From NCBI GenBank assembly GCA_963805405.1, contig CAWDUC010000020.1:496001-560000 (forward strand): a stretch of DNA of 64,000 nucleotides, written 5' to 3'. The position numbers and the translations under genes are program-made. Source of the DNA: JAEUMG01 sp963805405 (GTDB lineage Bacteria; Pseudomonadota; Alphaproteobacteria; Rhizobiales; Aestuariivirgaceae). The notes below the pieces were generated by a model. It was given only the letters and a program-made list of their open reading frames with translations. It had not been told where the DNA came from and searched no databases. Positions 17,508 through 27,146 of the stretch are shown one piece after another; within the stretch, counting starts at the first letter, position 1; the number at the start of each line of letters is the position of its first letter.

Positions 17508-18707
17508 ATGGCCTCCGAGTCACCTACCGCAGTCTGGATGCCGGCGGCTCCCAAACCCGGCGCAATGTCGTTCGCAATCCTTTTCGCGGTCGAATCCTTT
17601 GCGCGCGCGGTTGTCTCGGCCGTCGTTTCGGTCCAGGCCTATGACCTCCTCAAATCCGGCCAGCATGTCAGCCTCCTCTTCACGACCGTCGGACTCTTCG
17701 TGCCATTGGGCACGCTGGCGGTCCCGCTCCTCCATCACTTCATGCCGCGGCGCTGGGTCTACACGACCGGCGTCGTCTTACTGATCGCGGCGAGCCTGTG
17801 CTTTGCAAGCTTCACGCTGGTCGGCCAGGCGGCCGGCATGTATCTGCGCGTGCTGGGGACGGCGGTGCTCAACATCACCCTCTCGCTCTATATTCTCGAC
17901 CATATCCGCCGTGCAGAACTCGTACGCTCGGAGCCGTTGCGCCTCTCATTCTCGGTGGTGTCCTGGACGGCAGGTCCCTATCTTGGCATCTGGCTTTACG
18001 CGAATTACGGCCATGCCGCGCCGCAGATCGCGGCGATCATTGGCGCCGTCGTGCTGCTTGTCATGTTCTGGTACCTGCGGCTCTCGAGCAACCCCGCGAT
18101 CAAGGCCGGCCCGGCACGGCCGGTGAGCCCCTGGGCAAGCGTCGGGCGGTTCGTCTCCCAGCCGCGTCTGCGGCTTGCGTGGCTCATCGCTTTCGGCCGC
18201 TCCTGCTTCTGGTCGAGCTTCTTCATTTACGGGCCGCTTCTCATGATCGAAGGCGGATTGGGCAAGGAGGCGGGCGGCCTGCTCCTGTCGGCCGGCAATG
18301 CCGTGCTCATCCTCGCCATCGTCTTCGGTCGCATTGCCGAGCGGACGAGCGTCAGGCACGTGATCGTCGGCGCCTTTGCTGGCGGCGCCGTGGCTTCAAT
18401 TGGGGCGGGCCTCGCCGGAACCGGCGCGCCGCTCATTGCGGCATTCCTGCTTTTTATCGGCTCGATTGCGGCTTCATCGCTGGACGGCGTCGGCGGCATC
18501 CCGTTCCTGCGTGCGGTCAAGGGGCGCGAACGCGCTGCCATGACTGGCGTCTACCGCACCTATATCGACTTTTCCGATCTCATCCCTTCTCTCGTCTTCT
18601 CGATCGCGCTTGGCTTCTTCGGCCTCGGGGTCGTGTTCATCATCCTCGGGTTCTGGCTGGCGATTGTGGGGCTTATGGCTTGGATTTACCTGCCACGCTC
18701 GATGTAG
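17508..18707 (+). CDS. MFS transporter
   Basis: A 399-aa protein with about twelve hydrophobic segments (for example LLFTTVGLFVPLGTLAVPLL, FLLFIGSIAASSLDGVGG and LGVVFIILGFWLAIVGLMAW), typical of a major facilitator. No substrate-specific motif is recognised. It is divergent from hss across a 170-bp spacer, so export of a polyamine or related compound is conceivable but unsupported. Its 3' end overlaps the 3' end of the desaturase gene by about 35 bp. Confidence 0.8.
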   Translation: MASESPTAVWMPAAPKPGAMSFAILFAVESFARAVVSAVVSVQAYDLLKSGQHVSLLFTTVGLFVPLGTLAVPLLHHFMPRRWVYTTGVVLLIAASLCFASFTLVGQAAGMYLRVLGTAVLNITLSLYILDHIRRAELVRSEPLRLSFSVVSWTAGPYLGIWLYANYGHAAPQIAAIIGAVVLLVMFWYLRLSSNPAIKAGPARPVSPWASVGRFVSQPRLRLAWLIAFGRSCFWSSFFIYGPLLMIEGGLGKEAGGLLLSAGNAVLILAIVFGRIAERTSVRHVIVGAFAGGAVASIGAGLAGTGAPLIAAFLLFIGSIAASSLDGVGGIPFLRAVKGRERAAMTGVYRTYIDFSDLIPSLVFSIALGFFGLGVVFIILGFWLAIVGLMAWIYLPRSM

Positions 18708-19652
18708 CCCACGAAGCGCGAATCTGGCGATGCGCCTCGCCATAGCCCTGGGCTGTCACCTTCAGGCGCGATGCAAGATTGCGGTTGAGCATCGGCAGGC
18801 GATGGAATGGTACGGTCGGCAAAGCGTGGTGGGCGCTGTGGAACGGCATGTTCCAAGCCAGGAAGCGGACGATCCGATTGGTATAGGTGGTTCGCGAATT
18901 GGCGAGCATGTTGGCGATAAGCGGGCAGGCGCCGTGCTCGGCCATCAGATAGGCGCGCAGGAATGGCTGGCCGAGTAGCGCCGGGATTACCCAGAGCGTC
19001 AGGACCCACGTCCAGCCAAACGCAACGCCAACAAGGGCAAGCCCGGTCATCGCTGCGAGATGCAGTCGCGACTCGAGAACGAGCTTGGCGCGTGCATTGG
19101 TGGCACGAAATCCGGCAGGTGCCGCCCCCGAGCATTGGTGAAGAGGACCGTGATCTCGGAGCGCCAATAAGGAAGGCCGCTCAAATGCAGGAGATAGCCC
19201 TGCCAGTCATGAGGCTTAGGACTGGCAAGCTCGGGATCATGCGCCGGATCCTGCGTATGCCGGTGATGTGCGAAATGGAAGAAACGAAAATGGCGTGGCG
19301 GGAGCAGCAATAGGAACCCGCTGACCTCCGCGGCTATCGTGTTCAGCCAGGGGCTCCTGAACGCGGTTCCGTGAATCGATTCATGCTCAAGCGCGAAAAG
19401 CGAGACCAGCGCAATGCCATGCAAGGTCATCGCAAGAATTTTCAGTACCGGATTGGCGATCCACAGGACAAGACTCCCGGTAAGACAAAGCAAGAGCACA
19501 TGCCCGGCAAGATGCGCGAGCCCCGGAACGTCGCGCGTCTCCTTGAGTTCGCTAAGTTCCGTAGCGCTCAGTGCGGCAAGTGCGTCACGATGGCTGAACT
19601 CTTCATGCATGGGTCGAGCGGCTTCTTGACCGGCGGCATCGAAAGTCGTCAA
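18673..19652 (-). CDS. Membrane fatty-acid desaturase family protein (frameshifted)
   Basis: Di-iron membrane desaturase/hydroxylase. The three histidine boxes are present: HESIH (FALEHESIHGTAF), HFAHHRHTQDP and MPFHSAHHALP. Hydrophobic stretches such as LLLCLTGSLVLWIANPVLKI lie between them. One break near 19105 separates GRHLPDFVP from TNARAKLVLESRLHL; both halves belong together because the third His box lies in the second. The start is uncertain: TTG at 19652 gives the longest form, ATG at 19610 is the alternative. The substrate (fatty acid, carotenoid or other lipid) cannot be told. It is divergent from the rhodanese gene across 29 bp. Confidence 0.8.
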
Positions 19653-19681
19653 TTAAGGCTCAACGACAAGCGGCGGGGCAT

Positions 19682-20089
19682 ATGTCACAGAAAATCACTG
19701 TTGGCTACAAGCAGCTATTGGCCAATGCCGAAGCTGCTATCGACAGTGTGACGGCTGAGCAGGCCATCGCCGATTCAAAGCAGCCCGATGTGGTGATCGT
19801 CGATATCCGCGATCCTCGCGAGATCGAGCGCGAGGGGAGGATACCCAATTCCCTCCACGCACCGCGGGGTATGCTCGAATTCTGGGTCGATCCTGAAAGC
19901 CCTTATTTCAAGCCGATTTTCGGCGAGGACAAGACTTTCATAATCCAGTGTGCAAGCGGATGGCGGTCGGCCTTGTCGACCGAGACACTACAACGCATGG
20001 GACTCAAGCCGGTGAAGAACCTCAAGGGCGGGTTTACTGCCTGGAAAGCGGCCGGGGGCCCGGTGGAGAAACTTCCACCCAAGCCCTAG
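19682..20089 (+). CDS. Rhodanese-like sulfurtransferase domain protein
   Basis: A 135-aa single rhodanese domain: VVIVDIRDPREIEREGRIP, then the active-site loop QCASGWRS carrying the catalytic Cys, and LKGGFTAWKAAGGPV at the end. A cytoplasmic single-domain sulfurtransferase is expected; the acceptor is unknown. Two GST genes follow at 36 and 11 bp, so the three may form an operon linked to thiol chemistry. Confidence 0.88.
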   Translation: MSQKITVGYKQLLANAEAAIDSVTAEQAIADSKQPDVVIVDIRDPREIEREGRIPNSLHAPRGMLEFWVDPESPYFKPIFGEDKTFIIQCASGWRSALSTETLQRMGLKPVKNLKGGFTAWKAAGGPVEKLPPKP

Positions 20090-20125
20090 CCAAACGTGGG
20101 ACGGCGGCACGTATGGACAGAGGGC

Positions 20126-20782
20126 ATGAGCAAACTTCATCTAATTATCGGCAACAAGAACTATTCGAGCTGGTCGCTGCGGCCGTGGATGGCGATGACC
20201 ATGGCCGGAATCCCGTTTCGCGAGACGGTGATCCCGCTCTATACGCCTGATACCAAAGCGGCGATCGCGGAGCATTCCGGAGCGGGGCGTGTTCCGGTGC
20301 TTCATCACGGCAAACTGATAATTTGGGACTCGCTCGCGATCGTTGAATATCTTGCCGAGATCTTCCCCGAAAAGAAATTATGGCCGGTCGGCAAGACGGC
20401 GCGCGCTGTTGCGAGATCCGTTGCGAATGAAATGCATTCCGGATTCTCCGCCTTGCGCAGCGCCTGCCCGATGAATATCCGCCGGCCGCCTAAATCCGTG
20501 CAATTGTCCGACCCAGTGAAAGCGGATATTGCCCGCATCGAAGGCGTTTGGCGTGAATGCCGCAAGAAATTCGGCAAGGGCGGCCCATTCTTGTTTGGCA
20601 AGTTCTCGATTGCCGATGCCATGTACGCACCGGTGGCGAGCCGCTTTTCCACATATCTTCTCTCAGATGCCGCCGACACATCGGCCTATGTGGCGGCAAC
20701 CCTCGGCACCTCTGCATTCAAACTTTGGCAAGAGGCGGCACTCAAAGAGAGTTGGATCATCCCGGCTGATGAAGTCGACTAG
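20126..20782 (+). CDS. Glutathione S-transferase family protein (first of tandem pair)
   Basis: A 218-aa GST fold. The N-terminal thioredoxin-like domain opens MSKLHLIIGNKNYSSWSLRP; the SSWSLRP serine is in the usual catalytic position. RVPVLHHGKLIIWDSLAIVE is the glutathione-binding VP-x-L and ES/DS block. The helical C-terminal domain includes GGPFLFGKFSIADAMYAPV. A GTG-like extension upstream has no support, so the start is placed at the ATG before SKLHL. It is closely related to the next gene, probably by tandem duplication. Confidence 0.88.
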   Translation: MSKLHLIIGNKNYSSWSLRPWMAMTMAGIPFRETVIPLYTPDTKAAIAEHSGAGRVPVLHHGKLIIWDSLAIVEYLAEIFPEKKLWPVGKTARAVARSVANEMHSGFSALRSACPMNIRRPPKSVQLSDPVKADIARIEGVWRECRKKFGKGGPFLFGKFSIADAMYAPVASRFSTYLLSDAADTSAYVAATLGTSAFKLWQEAALKESWIIPADEVD

Positions 20783-20793
20783 GATCATTGAAC

Positions 20794-21441
20794 ATGTTTG
20801 AACTTTATACTGGCAACAAGTGTTTCTCGTCTTGGTCGCTCCGGCCGTGGCTCGCCCTGAAGCATCACGGAATTCCGTTCACCGAGAAATTCGTGCGATT
20901 GCGGCTGCCGGATACTGCATCGCGGCTTCTTGAGGTCTCGCCGTCGGGCCGGGTCCCGGTTCTCCATCACGATGGACGCAGGATTTGGGACACACTCGCT
21001 ATCCTCGAATATCTGGCCGAACTATACCCTGAAACGGAACTCTGGCCGGGTGGCCGGGAGGCTCGTGCCATGGCGCGGTGTGTCTCGGCCGAGATGCACT
21101 CGAGCTTTGCGGAAGTCCGCAATCAGTGGGCCATGAATCTCCGCCGGGTGAAATCCTACAAGGCGCTGTCCGAAGCAGGACAGAAGCAGGCGGACCGGAT
21201 CGAAGAGATCTGGCGCGATTGTCGATCGCAATATGGAGCAGGAGGTCCGTTCCTGTTCGGGAGTTTTTCTGCTGCCGATGCCATGTATGCACCGGTGGTC
21301 ACGCGTTTCGATACCTATGGCGGGCAGCTGGCGCCCGATATACGCGCCTATGTCGACACTATCCTTGCTCTCCCGGCGATGAAGGAATGGTATGCCGGCG
21401 CCGCGGCGGAGCCTTGGCCCGAACCCAGTCCGGATGAGTGA
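20794..21441 (+). CDS. Glutathione S-transferase family protein (second of tandem pair)
   Basis: A 215-aa paralogue of the preceding gene: MFELYTGNKCFSSWSLRP, RVPVLHHDGRRIWDTLAILE and GGPFLFGSFSAADAMYAPV align block by block with it. The ATG is 11 bp after the first gene's stop, so translation is probably coupled. Retention of two diverged copies suggests different substrates. The reaction is unknown. Confidence 0.88.
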   Translation: MFELYTGNKCFSSWSLRPWLALKHHGIPFTEKFVRLRLPDTASRLLEVSPSGRVPVLHHDGRRIWDTLAILEYLAELYPETELWPGGREARAMARCVSAEMHSSFAEVRNQWAMNLRRVKSYKALSEAGQKQADRIEEIWRDCRSQYGAGGPFLFGSFSAADAMYAPVVTRFDTYGGQLAPDIRAYVDTILALPAMKEWYAGAAAEPWPEPSPDE

Positions 21442-21471
21442 TAATTTGCTGCGCCTTGGCCAGGAAAATCA

Positions 21472-21536
21472 GGGTGGGGGTCGGAGTGACCTCGCAAGCC
21501 CCCACCCCTAGCCGCTTCCAAAAAAGGAAGCAGGCA
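21472..21536 (+). other. Two consecutive hairpins after the GST genes
   Basis: GGGTGGGGG (21472-21480) pairs perfectly with CCCCCACCC (21499-21507) around an 18-nt loop. GCTTCC/GGAAGC with an A-rich loop follows within 10 bp. There is no T-run on the plus strand, so rho-independent termination is doubtful. The remaining 120 bp before mccB show nothing I can name. Confidence 0.4.
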
Positions 21537-21658
21537 TTCGCGATCTGGGCGAAAACCGCAATTAGCCAATTCTTACGTAAGGGAACTTTATAGCCGATGG
21601 ATTGCGGATTGCAAGCCTCTGGCACAAGATTGGGGACGTTCGAATCTCACAGGCGTCC

Positions 21659-23266
21659 ATGGCGATCATCAAATCGCACATTTCAGTTTCATCAGATGAT
21701 TTTGCAGCCAACGCGGCTGCGATGCGCGCACTCGTATCGCAGTTGCAGGCTCGTCGAGCGGCAGCAGCCGAAGGCGGCCCGCAAAAGGCGCGCGAGCGAC
21801 ATGCCTCGCGCGGCAAGCTGCTGCCGCGTGACCGGGTCAATGCATTGCTCGATCCGGCGACACCGTTTCTCGAACTCTCGCCGCTTGCCGCCCATGATCT
21901 CTATGGTGGCGAAATCCATGGCGCCGGACTTGTCACCGGCATTGGCCGGGTCAGCGGGCGCGAATGCGTGATCGTCTGCAATGATGCGACGATCAAGGGC
22001 GGCACCTATTATCCGTTGACCGTGAAAAAGCACCTGCGCGCCCAGGCGATCGCCCAGGAAAATCGTCTGCCCTGCATCTATCTCGTCGATTCAGGCGGCG
22101 CCAATCTGCCGAACCAGACCGAAGTCTTCCCTGATCGCGAGCATTTCGGGCGCATCTTCTTCAACCAGGCACAAATGTCGGCAGCCGCCATCCCGCAGAT
22201 CGCCTGTGTCATGGGTTCCTGTACTGCCGGCGGCGCCTACGTTCCCGCCATGTCGGACGAGACCGTGATCGTGCGCAAGCAAGGCACGATCTTTCTGGCT
22301 GGGCCGCCGCTTGTGAAGGCGGCGACCGGTGAAGAGGTCTCCGCCGAGGATCTGGGCGGTGCCGATGTTCACGCGCGCCAATCCGGCGTTGCCGATCACT
22401 ATGCGGTCGATGACGCGCATGCCTTGGCGATCGTTCGCCAGATCGTCGCGCATCTTGACAGTCCCGATGCCCATCCGATTGTACGGCGCGACATTATCGC
22501 TCCACGCCTCGATCCAGCCGAACTCGACGGCGTCATCCCGCCATCTTTCGCCAAGGCTTACGATGTTCGCGAAGTCATCGGCCGTATCGTCGACGGCTCG
22601 GACTTCGCTGAATTCAAACAGCTCTATGGCGAAACGCTTGTCTGCGGCTTTGCGCATATCTGGGGGATACCGGTCGGCATCCTCGCCAATAACGGCATCC
22701 TCTATTCGCAATCGGCGCAGAAAGGCGCGCATTTCATCGAATTGTGCTGCCAACGGCGCATCCCCTTGCTCTTCCTCCAGAACATTTCGGGCTTCATGGT
22801 CGGCCAGCGCTATGAGGCGGGCGGCATAGCGAAGGACGGTGCCAAGCTTGTCACCGCTGTCGCCTGTGCCGCGGTCCCAAAGATCACCGTCATTATCGGC
22901 GGCTCTTTCGGCGCCGGCAATTACGGCATGTGCGGGCGGGCCTATGACCCGCGCTTCCTCTTCACCTGGCCGAATAGCCGCATATCGGTGATGGGCGGCG
23001 AGCAGGCGGCTTCCGTGCTTGCAACCGTGCGTGGCGATAATCTCCGTGCCGAGGGTAAAAGCTGGACCACTGCCGAGGAGGAGGCTTTCAAGGCGCCGAT
23101 CCGCGAGCAGTATGAAAACGAAGGCAATCCTTATTTCGCCACCGCCCGTCTATGGGATGACGGCATCATCGCGCCGTCGGAAACCCGCGACGTTCTTGGC
23201 CTCGCCTTTGCGGCGACGCTGAACGCGCCGATACCCAAAACGCGCTTCGGCGTCTTCAGGATGTAG
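21659..23266 (+). CDS. mccB: Methylcrotonyl-CoA carboxylase, carboxyltransferase (beta) subunit
   Basis: Transfers carboxyl from biotin to 3-methylcrotonyl-CoA in leucine degradation. It has 535 aa. Blocks specific to MCC beta rather than propionyl-CoA carboxylase are KGGTYYPLTVKKHLRAQ, LVDSGGANLPNQTEVFPDRE and HFGRIFFNQAQMSA. The oxyanion-hole glycines of the two crotonase-like halves are seen in GSCTAGGAYVPAMSDE and GGSFGAGNYGMCGRAYDPRF. The start MAIIKSHISV is preferred; an upstream extension has no homology. The alpha subunit lies downstream beyond an oppositely oriented transporter gene. Confidence 0.93.
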   Translation: MAIIKSHISVSSDDFAANAAAMRALVSQLQARRAAAAEGGPQKARERHASRGKLLPRDRVNALLDPATPFLELSPLAAHDLYGGEIHGAGLVTGIGRVSGRECVIVCNDATIKGGTYYPLTVKKHLRAQAIAQENRLPCIYLVDSGGANLPNQTEVFPDREHFGRIFFNQAQMSAAAIPQIACVMGSCTAGGAYVPAMSDETVIVRKQGTIFLAGPPLVKAATGEEVSAEDLGGADVHARQSGVADHYAVDDAHALAIVRQIVAHLDSPDAHPIVRRDIIAPRLDPAELDGVIPPSFAKAYDVREVIGRIVDGSDFAEFKQLYGETLVCGFAHIWGIPVGILANNGILYSQSAQKGAHFIELCCQRRIPLLFLQNISGFMVGQRYEAGGIAKDGAKLVTAVACAAVPKITVIIGGSFGAGNYGMCGRAYDPRFLFTWPNSRISVMGGEQAASVLATVRGDNLRAEGKSWTTAEEEAFKAPIREQYENEGNPYFATARLWDDGIIAPSETRDVLGLAFAATLNAPIPKTRFGVFRM

Positions 23267-24212
23267 CGGGCTTCGTTGCCTTTGCGACGACCACGACGAT
23301 GCCGAGCAGGATGAGCGCGCCGCCTACGAAGTGATAGGGCTGGAGTTTCTCGCCAAGCAGAAGATAGGCGAAGAACGGCACGAACAGCATCTGGAGATAC
23401 ATGAGGAGGCCCGCTTTTGCGGCGCCGAGGATCTCGATGCTCCAGTTGAAGAGCCAGTACATCACCGCGCCGCCGAAGATCGCGCAGTAGCCGAGCGCCA
23501 ATGCGCCGCGCATATCCATCGTGAAATGATCGCCCATCAGGATTTCGACGACTGCGAAGGGAACGCCGACGACGGAGCCCGCGAGCAGCAGCATCACCAG
23601 CAAGGGCAGGCGGTCCATGGTAAACTTGGCTCGACGCAGAAGCACCGTGTAGAGCCCGAAACCGAAGGCGCCGAGCAGCACCCACAACTCGCCGATATTG
23701 AAGTTGAGTCCGAGGAGTTGCGACAACTGTCCGTGCACGATGATGACGATCATGCCGATGAAGGAGACGGCCGCGCCGATCGCCTGCCATGCGCCCATGG
23801 GTTCGCCCAACACGAAGAAGGCGAGGACCATGGTGATGATCGGCATGAGCGAAATGATCAGGCCGCAATTGATGACGTCGGTATAGAGCAGGCCGAGGAA
23901 GATAAGGCCCTGGGTGAGGAACAACCCGCTTCCGCCGATCACCAGGAGCTCGACCCAGCGTTCCTTTAGCAGCTTCATCATCTCGGCGCGGTATGAAAAG
24001 ACGAAGGGCACGAGGACGAGTGCCGCGAGGAGCGCCCGGCACAGCGCCAATGTGAAGGGCGGCAGGTCTTCGACCACCCATTTCACCGCGATATAGACAT
24101 TGGCCGAGAGCAGCCAGCACAGGGCGCCGACCAGATAGCCGGTGGTCGGCGAGGCCGCGCCGGGTTTCGCGTCGCTGCGCGCCTGATCCGCCGCCAGTAA
24201 GTGAAACGCCAT
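23256..24212 (-). CDS. EamA/DMT-family membrane transporter
   Basis: A 318-aa protein with ten predicted membrane segments in two EamA repeats (for example LVGALCWLLSANVYIAVKWV, CGLIISLMPIITMVLAFFVL and GGAVMYWLFNWSIEILGAAK). Probably an exporter of a metabolite or amino acid; the substrate is not predictable. GAAGGGGG seven bases before the ATG at 24212 decides the start. It lies on the opposite strand between mccB and mccA, and its 3' end overlaps mccB by 11 bp. Confidence 0.85.
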   Translation of the reverse strand: MAFHLLAADQARSDAKPGAASPTTGYLVGALCWLLSANVYIAVKWVVEDLPPFTLALCRALLAALVLVPFVFSYRAEMMKLLKERWVELLVIGGSGLFLTQGLIFLGLLYTDVINCGLIISLMPIITMVLAFFVLGEPMGAWQAIGAAVSFIGMIVIIVHGQLSQLLGLNFNIGELWVLLGAFGFGLYTVLLRRAKFTMDRLPLLVMLLLAGSVVGVPFAVVEILMGDHFTMDMRGALALGYCAIFGGAVMYWLFNWSIEILGAAKAGLLMYLQMLFVPFFAYLLLGEKLQPYHFVGGALILLGIVVVVAKATKPATS

Positions 24213-24281
24213 GTCAGCCCCCTTCATCAAGGCACCCAATCTGGTTTGCCTTTGGCGCGCTGTCCATGGGATGATTGGCGC

Positions 24282-26220
24282 ATGCTTCCATCCGTCCTTA
24301 TCGCCAATCGCGGCGAGATCGCCTGTCGTATTGCCCGAAGCGCACGCCAGCTTGGCATGCGGGTGATCGCCGTCTATTCCGACGCCGACCGCGATGCCCT
24401 GCATGTCTCGCTTGCCGACGAGGCACACCGACTTGGGCCTGCCGAGGCAAAGCAGAGCTATCTCAATGCCGGCCGCATCATCGAGATCGCCAGGGACGCG
24501 AAGGCCGCCTGCATCCATCCTGGCTATGGATTTCTTTCAGAAAATCCGGAATTCGCCGAGTCCGTTGAGAATGCGGGCATTGTTTTCGTGGGGCCGCCGC
24601 CCTCAGCCATCCGCGCGATGGGTCTCAAGGATGCGGCCAAGCGCCTGATGGCCAAGGCTGGCGTGCCGGTCGTGCCCGGTTATTCCGGCGAGGAGCAGGA
24701 TGCCGCGTTCCTCGCCGCGCGCGCAGCCGAGACCGGCTATCCGGTGATGATCAAGGCAGTGGCGGGTGGTGGCGGCAAGGGCATGCGACAGGTTGCGGAT
24801 GCAGCCGACTTCGCCTCGTCCCTCGAGGCTTGCCGGCGCGAAGCGGCCTCCGCTTTCGGTAATGATCGCGTATTGATCGAGAAGTTCATCGAGCGTCCGC
24901 GCCATATCGAGATCCAGGTATTGGCCGACGGCCATGGCAATTGCGTTTCGCTTTTCGAGCGCGATTGCTCGCTGCAGCGGCGCCATCAGAAGGTCATCGA
25001 GGAATCACCCGCCCCCGGGATGAGCCCCGCCTTGCGTCAACGCATGGGTGAAGCGGCGGTCGCTGGTGCCAAGTCGGTCGGCTATCGCGGCGCCGGCACG
25101 ATGGAATTTATTGTCGGCGGCAGCACCGATCTCGAGAATGCGCAGTTCTATTTCATGGAAATGAACACGCGCCTCCAGGTCGAGCACCCGGTCACCGAAA
25201 TGGTGACCGGCCGCGACCTGGTCGAACTCCAGTTCCGCGTTGCATCCGGCGAATCACTGCCTTTCCGCGCAAGGCGACCTCAAGCTTCAGGGCCATGCCG
25301 TCGAAGCGCGGCTTTATGCCGAAGACCCCGATTCGGGCTTCCTGCCGCAGGCCGGCTCCTTGCTCGCGCTCGATTGGCCGAAGGACGGTATTCGCATCGA
25401 CACCGGGGTGCGGCAGGGTGACAAGGTTACGCCCTATTACGATCCGATGATCGCCAAACTCATTGCCCACGGCGAAACGCGCGAGGAAGCGATCCGCCGC
25501 CTCGGCCAGGCGCTGAGCGAAACCCGCGTGCTCGGCCTCAAGAGCAACAAGGCATTTCTCGCCGCCATCCTTGCCCATCCTGCATTCCGAAGCGGAGACG
25601 TCTCGACCGGCTTCATCGATCATCACATAGACAAGCTTGTTCACGCAGCCGCGTCGGAGTTGGTACAGGGCAGGGCGCTCGCCGCCTGGCTCGCCGCTCA
25701 ATACCGCGACAGACCTCGAGACAATGTATGGACTGCGCTTGGCGGCTGGTCGCTCGGCGGCACGCCACGCAAGGATTTCTTCGAGGTCATCGTGGACGGC
25801 ACGCCGGCGAAGCTCGAAGTCGCCAATGGCCAATTCACTTTCGGGAAAAGACGCTTCGCGACCGATGCGTCCGAACCGCTTGTCATGGCCCGCGAGCCGG
25901 CGACCGGAGCGTCCTATGTCGACGTCGACGGCATCCAGGTTAGGATTGAGCAAGCCGATCCGCTCGCCCGCGATGTTGGCGCCGCAACGGGTGGTGCCGT
26001 TACCCGTGCGCCCATGACCGGCAAGGTCGTACGCGTGATGGTCGCGGAGGGTGAATCAGTAAAAGCCGGCACGCCGCTCCTCATCCTTGAGGCCATGAAA
26101 ATGGAGCATCCCTTGAAGGCCGGCATTTCCGGCACGATCAAGACCCTGTCGGCCGTGGCCGGCGCCCAGGTTGCCGAGCGTGATATCCTCTGCGTCATCG
26201 AGCCGCCTGCCGCGGGTTGA
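24282..26220 (+). CDS. mccA: Methylcrotonyl-CoA carboxylase biotin-containing (alpha) subunit (one frameshift)
   Basis: Biotin carboxylase plus biotin carrier for the mccB product. From MLPSVLIANRGEIACRIA, the ATP-grasp biotin carboxylase domain has the glycine-rich loop AVAGGGGKGMRQV, FERDCSLQRRHQKVIEE and MNTRLQVEHPVTEMVTG. The carrier domain ends with LEAMKMEHPLKAG, the biotinyl Lys codon being 26098-26100. One extra C at 25265-25266 shifts the frame between GESLPF and AQGDLKLQGHAVEARLY. Joined length is about 646 aa, normal. Because both halves are perfectly conserved the shift is probably a sequencing error. The gene is about 1 kb from mccB. Confidence 0.92.
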
Positions 26221-26277
26221 GGATAAGTCCGCCGCCCCTGTTTTCCCAAGGCCCCTTGATGGCGCATAATGGCGGCC

Positions 26278-26694
26278 ATGGCTCTGCATATCGTCAAACT
26301 GTGTGTCGGCGTCTCCGAGGTCGAGGAGCTCGAGAGCTGGATCGAGGACGCACGCGCCGGGCGCGACGACCTCTCGCATACGACGCGCATGTTCCCGAAG
26401 CGAAAGGACGAGATCGTTCCCGGCGGCTCGCTCTATTGGGTGGTGCGGGGCATGATCCTCTGTCGCCAACCGATCGCCGGGCTGGTTCCGGTGACCGATG
26501 CCGAAGGCATCGAACGCTGCCGCATCGAATTCGAGCCGAAGATCGTGCTGGTGCGCCCGACGCCACGCCGCGCCTTCCAGGGCTGGCGTTATCTCGAAGC
26601 GGATGATGCGCCTCCCGATCTGCCGCGTGGCGGATCGGGCAAGGGCTTGCCGGAAAAGATGCGCCGCGAGCTCGCCGAGCTCGGATTGTTGTGA
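26278..26694 (+). CDS. DUF1489 family protein
   Basis: A 138-aa alphaproteobacterial conserved protein. It opens MALHIVKLCVGVSEVEELE and contains TRMFPKRKDEIVPGGSLYWV and PTPRRAFQGWRYLEADDAP, the last two being the best conserved blocks of the family. No catalytic motif or membrane segment is seen. Function unknown. It overlaps the following acetyltransferase by 4 bp (GTGA), suggesting coupled translation. Confidence 0.85.
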   Translation: MALHIVKLCVGVSEVEELESWIEDARAGRDDLSHTTRMFPKRKDEIVPGGSLYWVVRGMILCRQPIAGLVPVTDAEGIERCRIEFEPKIVLVRPTPRRAFQGWRYLEADDAPPDLPRGGSGKGLPEKMRRELAELGLL

Positions 26695-27146
26695 GTTCAA
26701 TTTCGATCAGGCGGCTTCGGACGGTCGATGATGCCGGCGCCGCCGCGGATCTCCTCATCCGGTTCTTTCGCGAAGAGGGCTTCAACACGCCCGATGATCT
26801 CATTCGTGCCAACACATCGCGCATGGCAGGGATCGAGGCGTGCGGGCTCTACATCGCCGAAGTGAATGCACAAGCGATCGGAGTCGCGACGATCTCGATG
26901 GAGTTCGGCATCGAATTCGGCTGGTCGGGCGAAATGGGTGATCTTTATGTTTTGCCCGAATGGCGCGGCAAGGGCGTTTCGCAAGCATTGGTCGCAGCGG
27001 TCGAGGCCCTCCTCAAAGAGCGTGGCGCCACGGGCTATCAGGTGACGGTCACGCCCTTTGCCGAAGCAGCGCATGGACTCCAGGGCTATTACCGCAAGCT
27101 CGGCTTCGCATCGGAAGGCCGATTGATACTTTACAAGAAGCTCTGA
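26691..27146 (+). CDS. GNAT-family N-acetyltransferase
   Basis: A 151-aa GNAT fold. GEMGDLYVLPEWRGKGVSQA contains the acetyl-CoA binding RGKGVS (motif A), and YRKLGFASEGRLILYKK is the terminal motif B. The GTG start overlaps the DUF1489 stop. The substrate is unknown; related proteins acetylate small amines or aminoglycosides. The 3' end overlaps that of the next, oppositely oriented acetyltransferase gene by 16 bp. Confidence 0.82.
   Translation: MSSISIRRLRTVDDAGAAADLLIRFFREEGFNTPDDLIRANTSRMAGIEACGLYIAEVNAQAIGVATISMEFGIEFGWSGEMGDLYVLPEWRGKGVSQALVAAVEALLKERGATGYQVTVTPFAEAAHGLQGYYRKLGFASEGRLILYKKL

Noticed and set aside
21472..21536. Intrinsic terminator after the GST genes
   Set aside because: The stems are good but no T-run follows on the plus strand, so it is listed only as hairpins.
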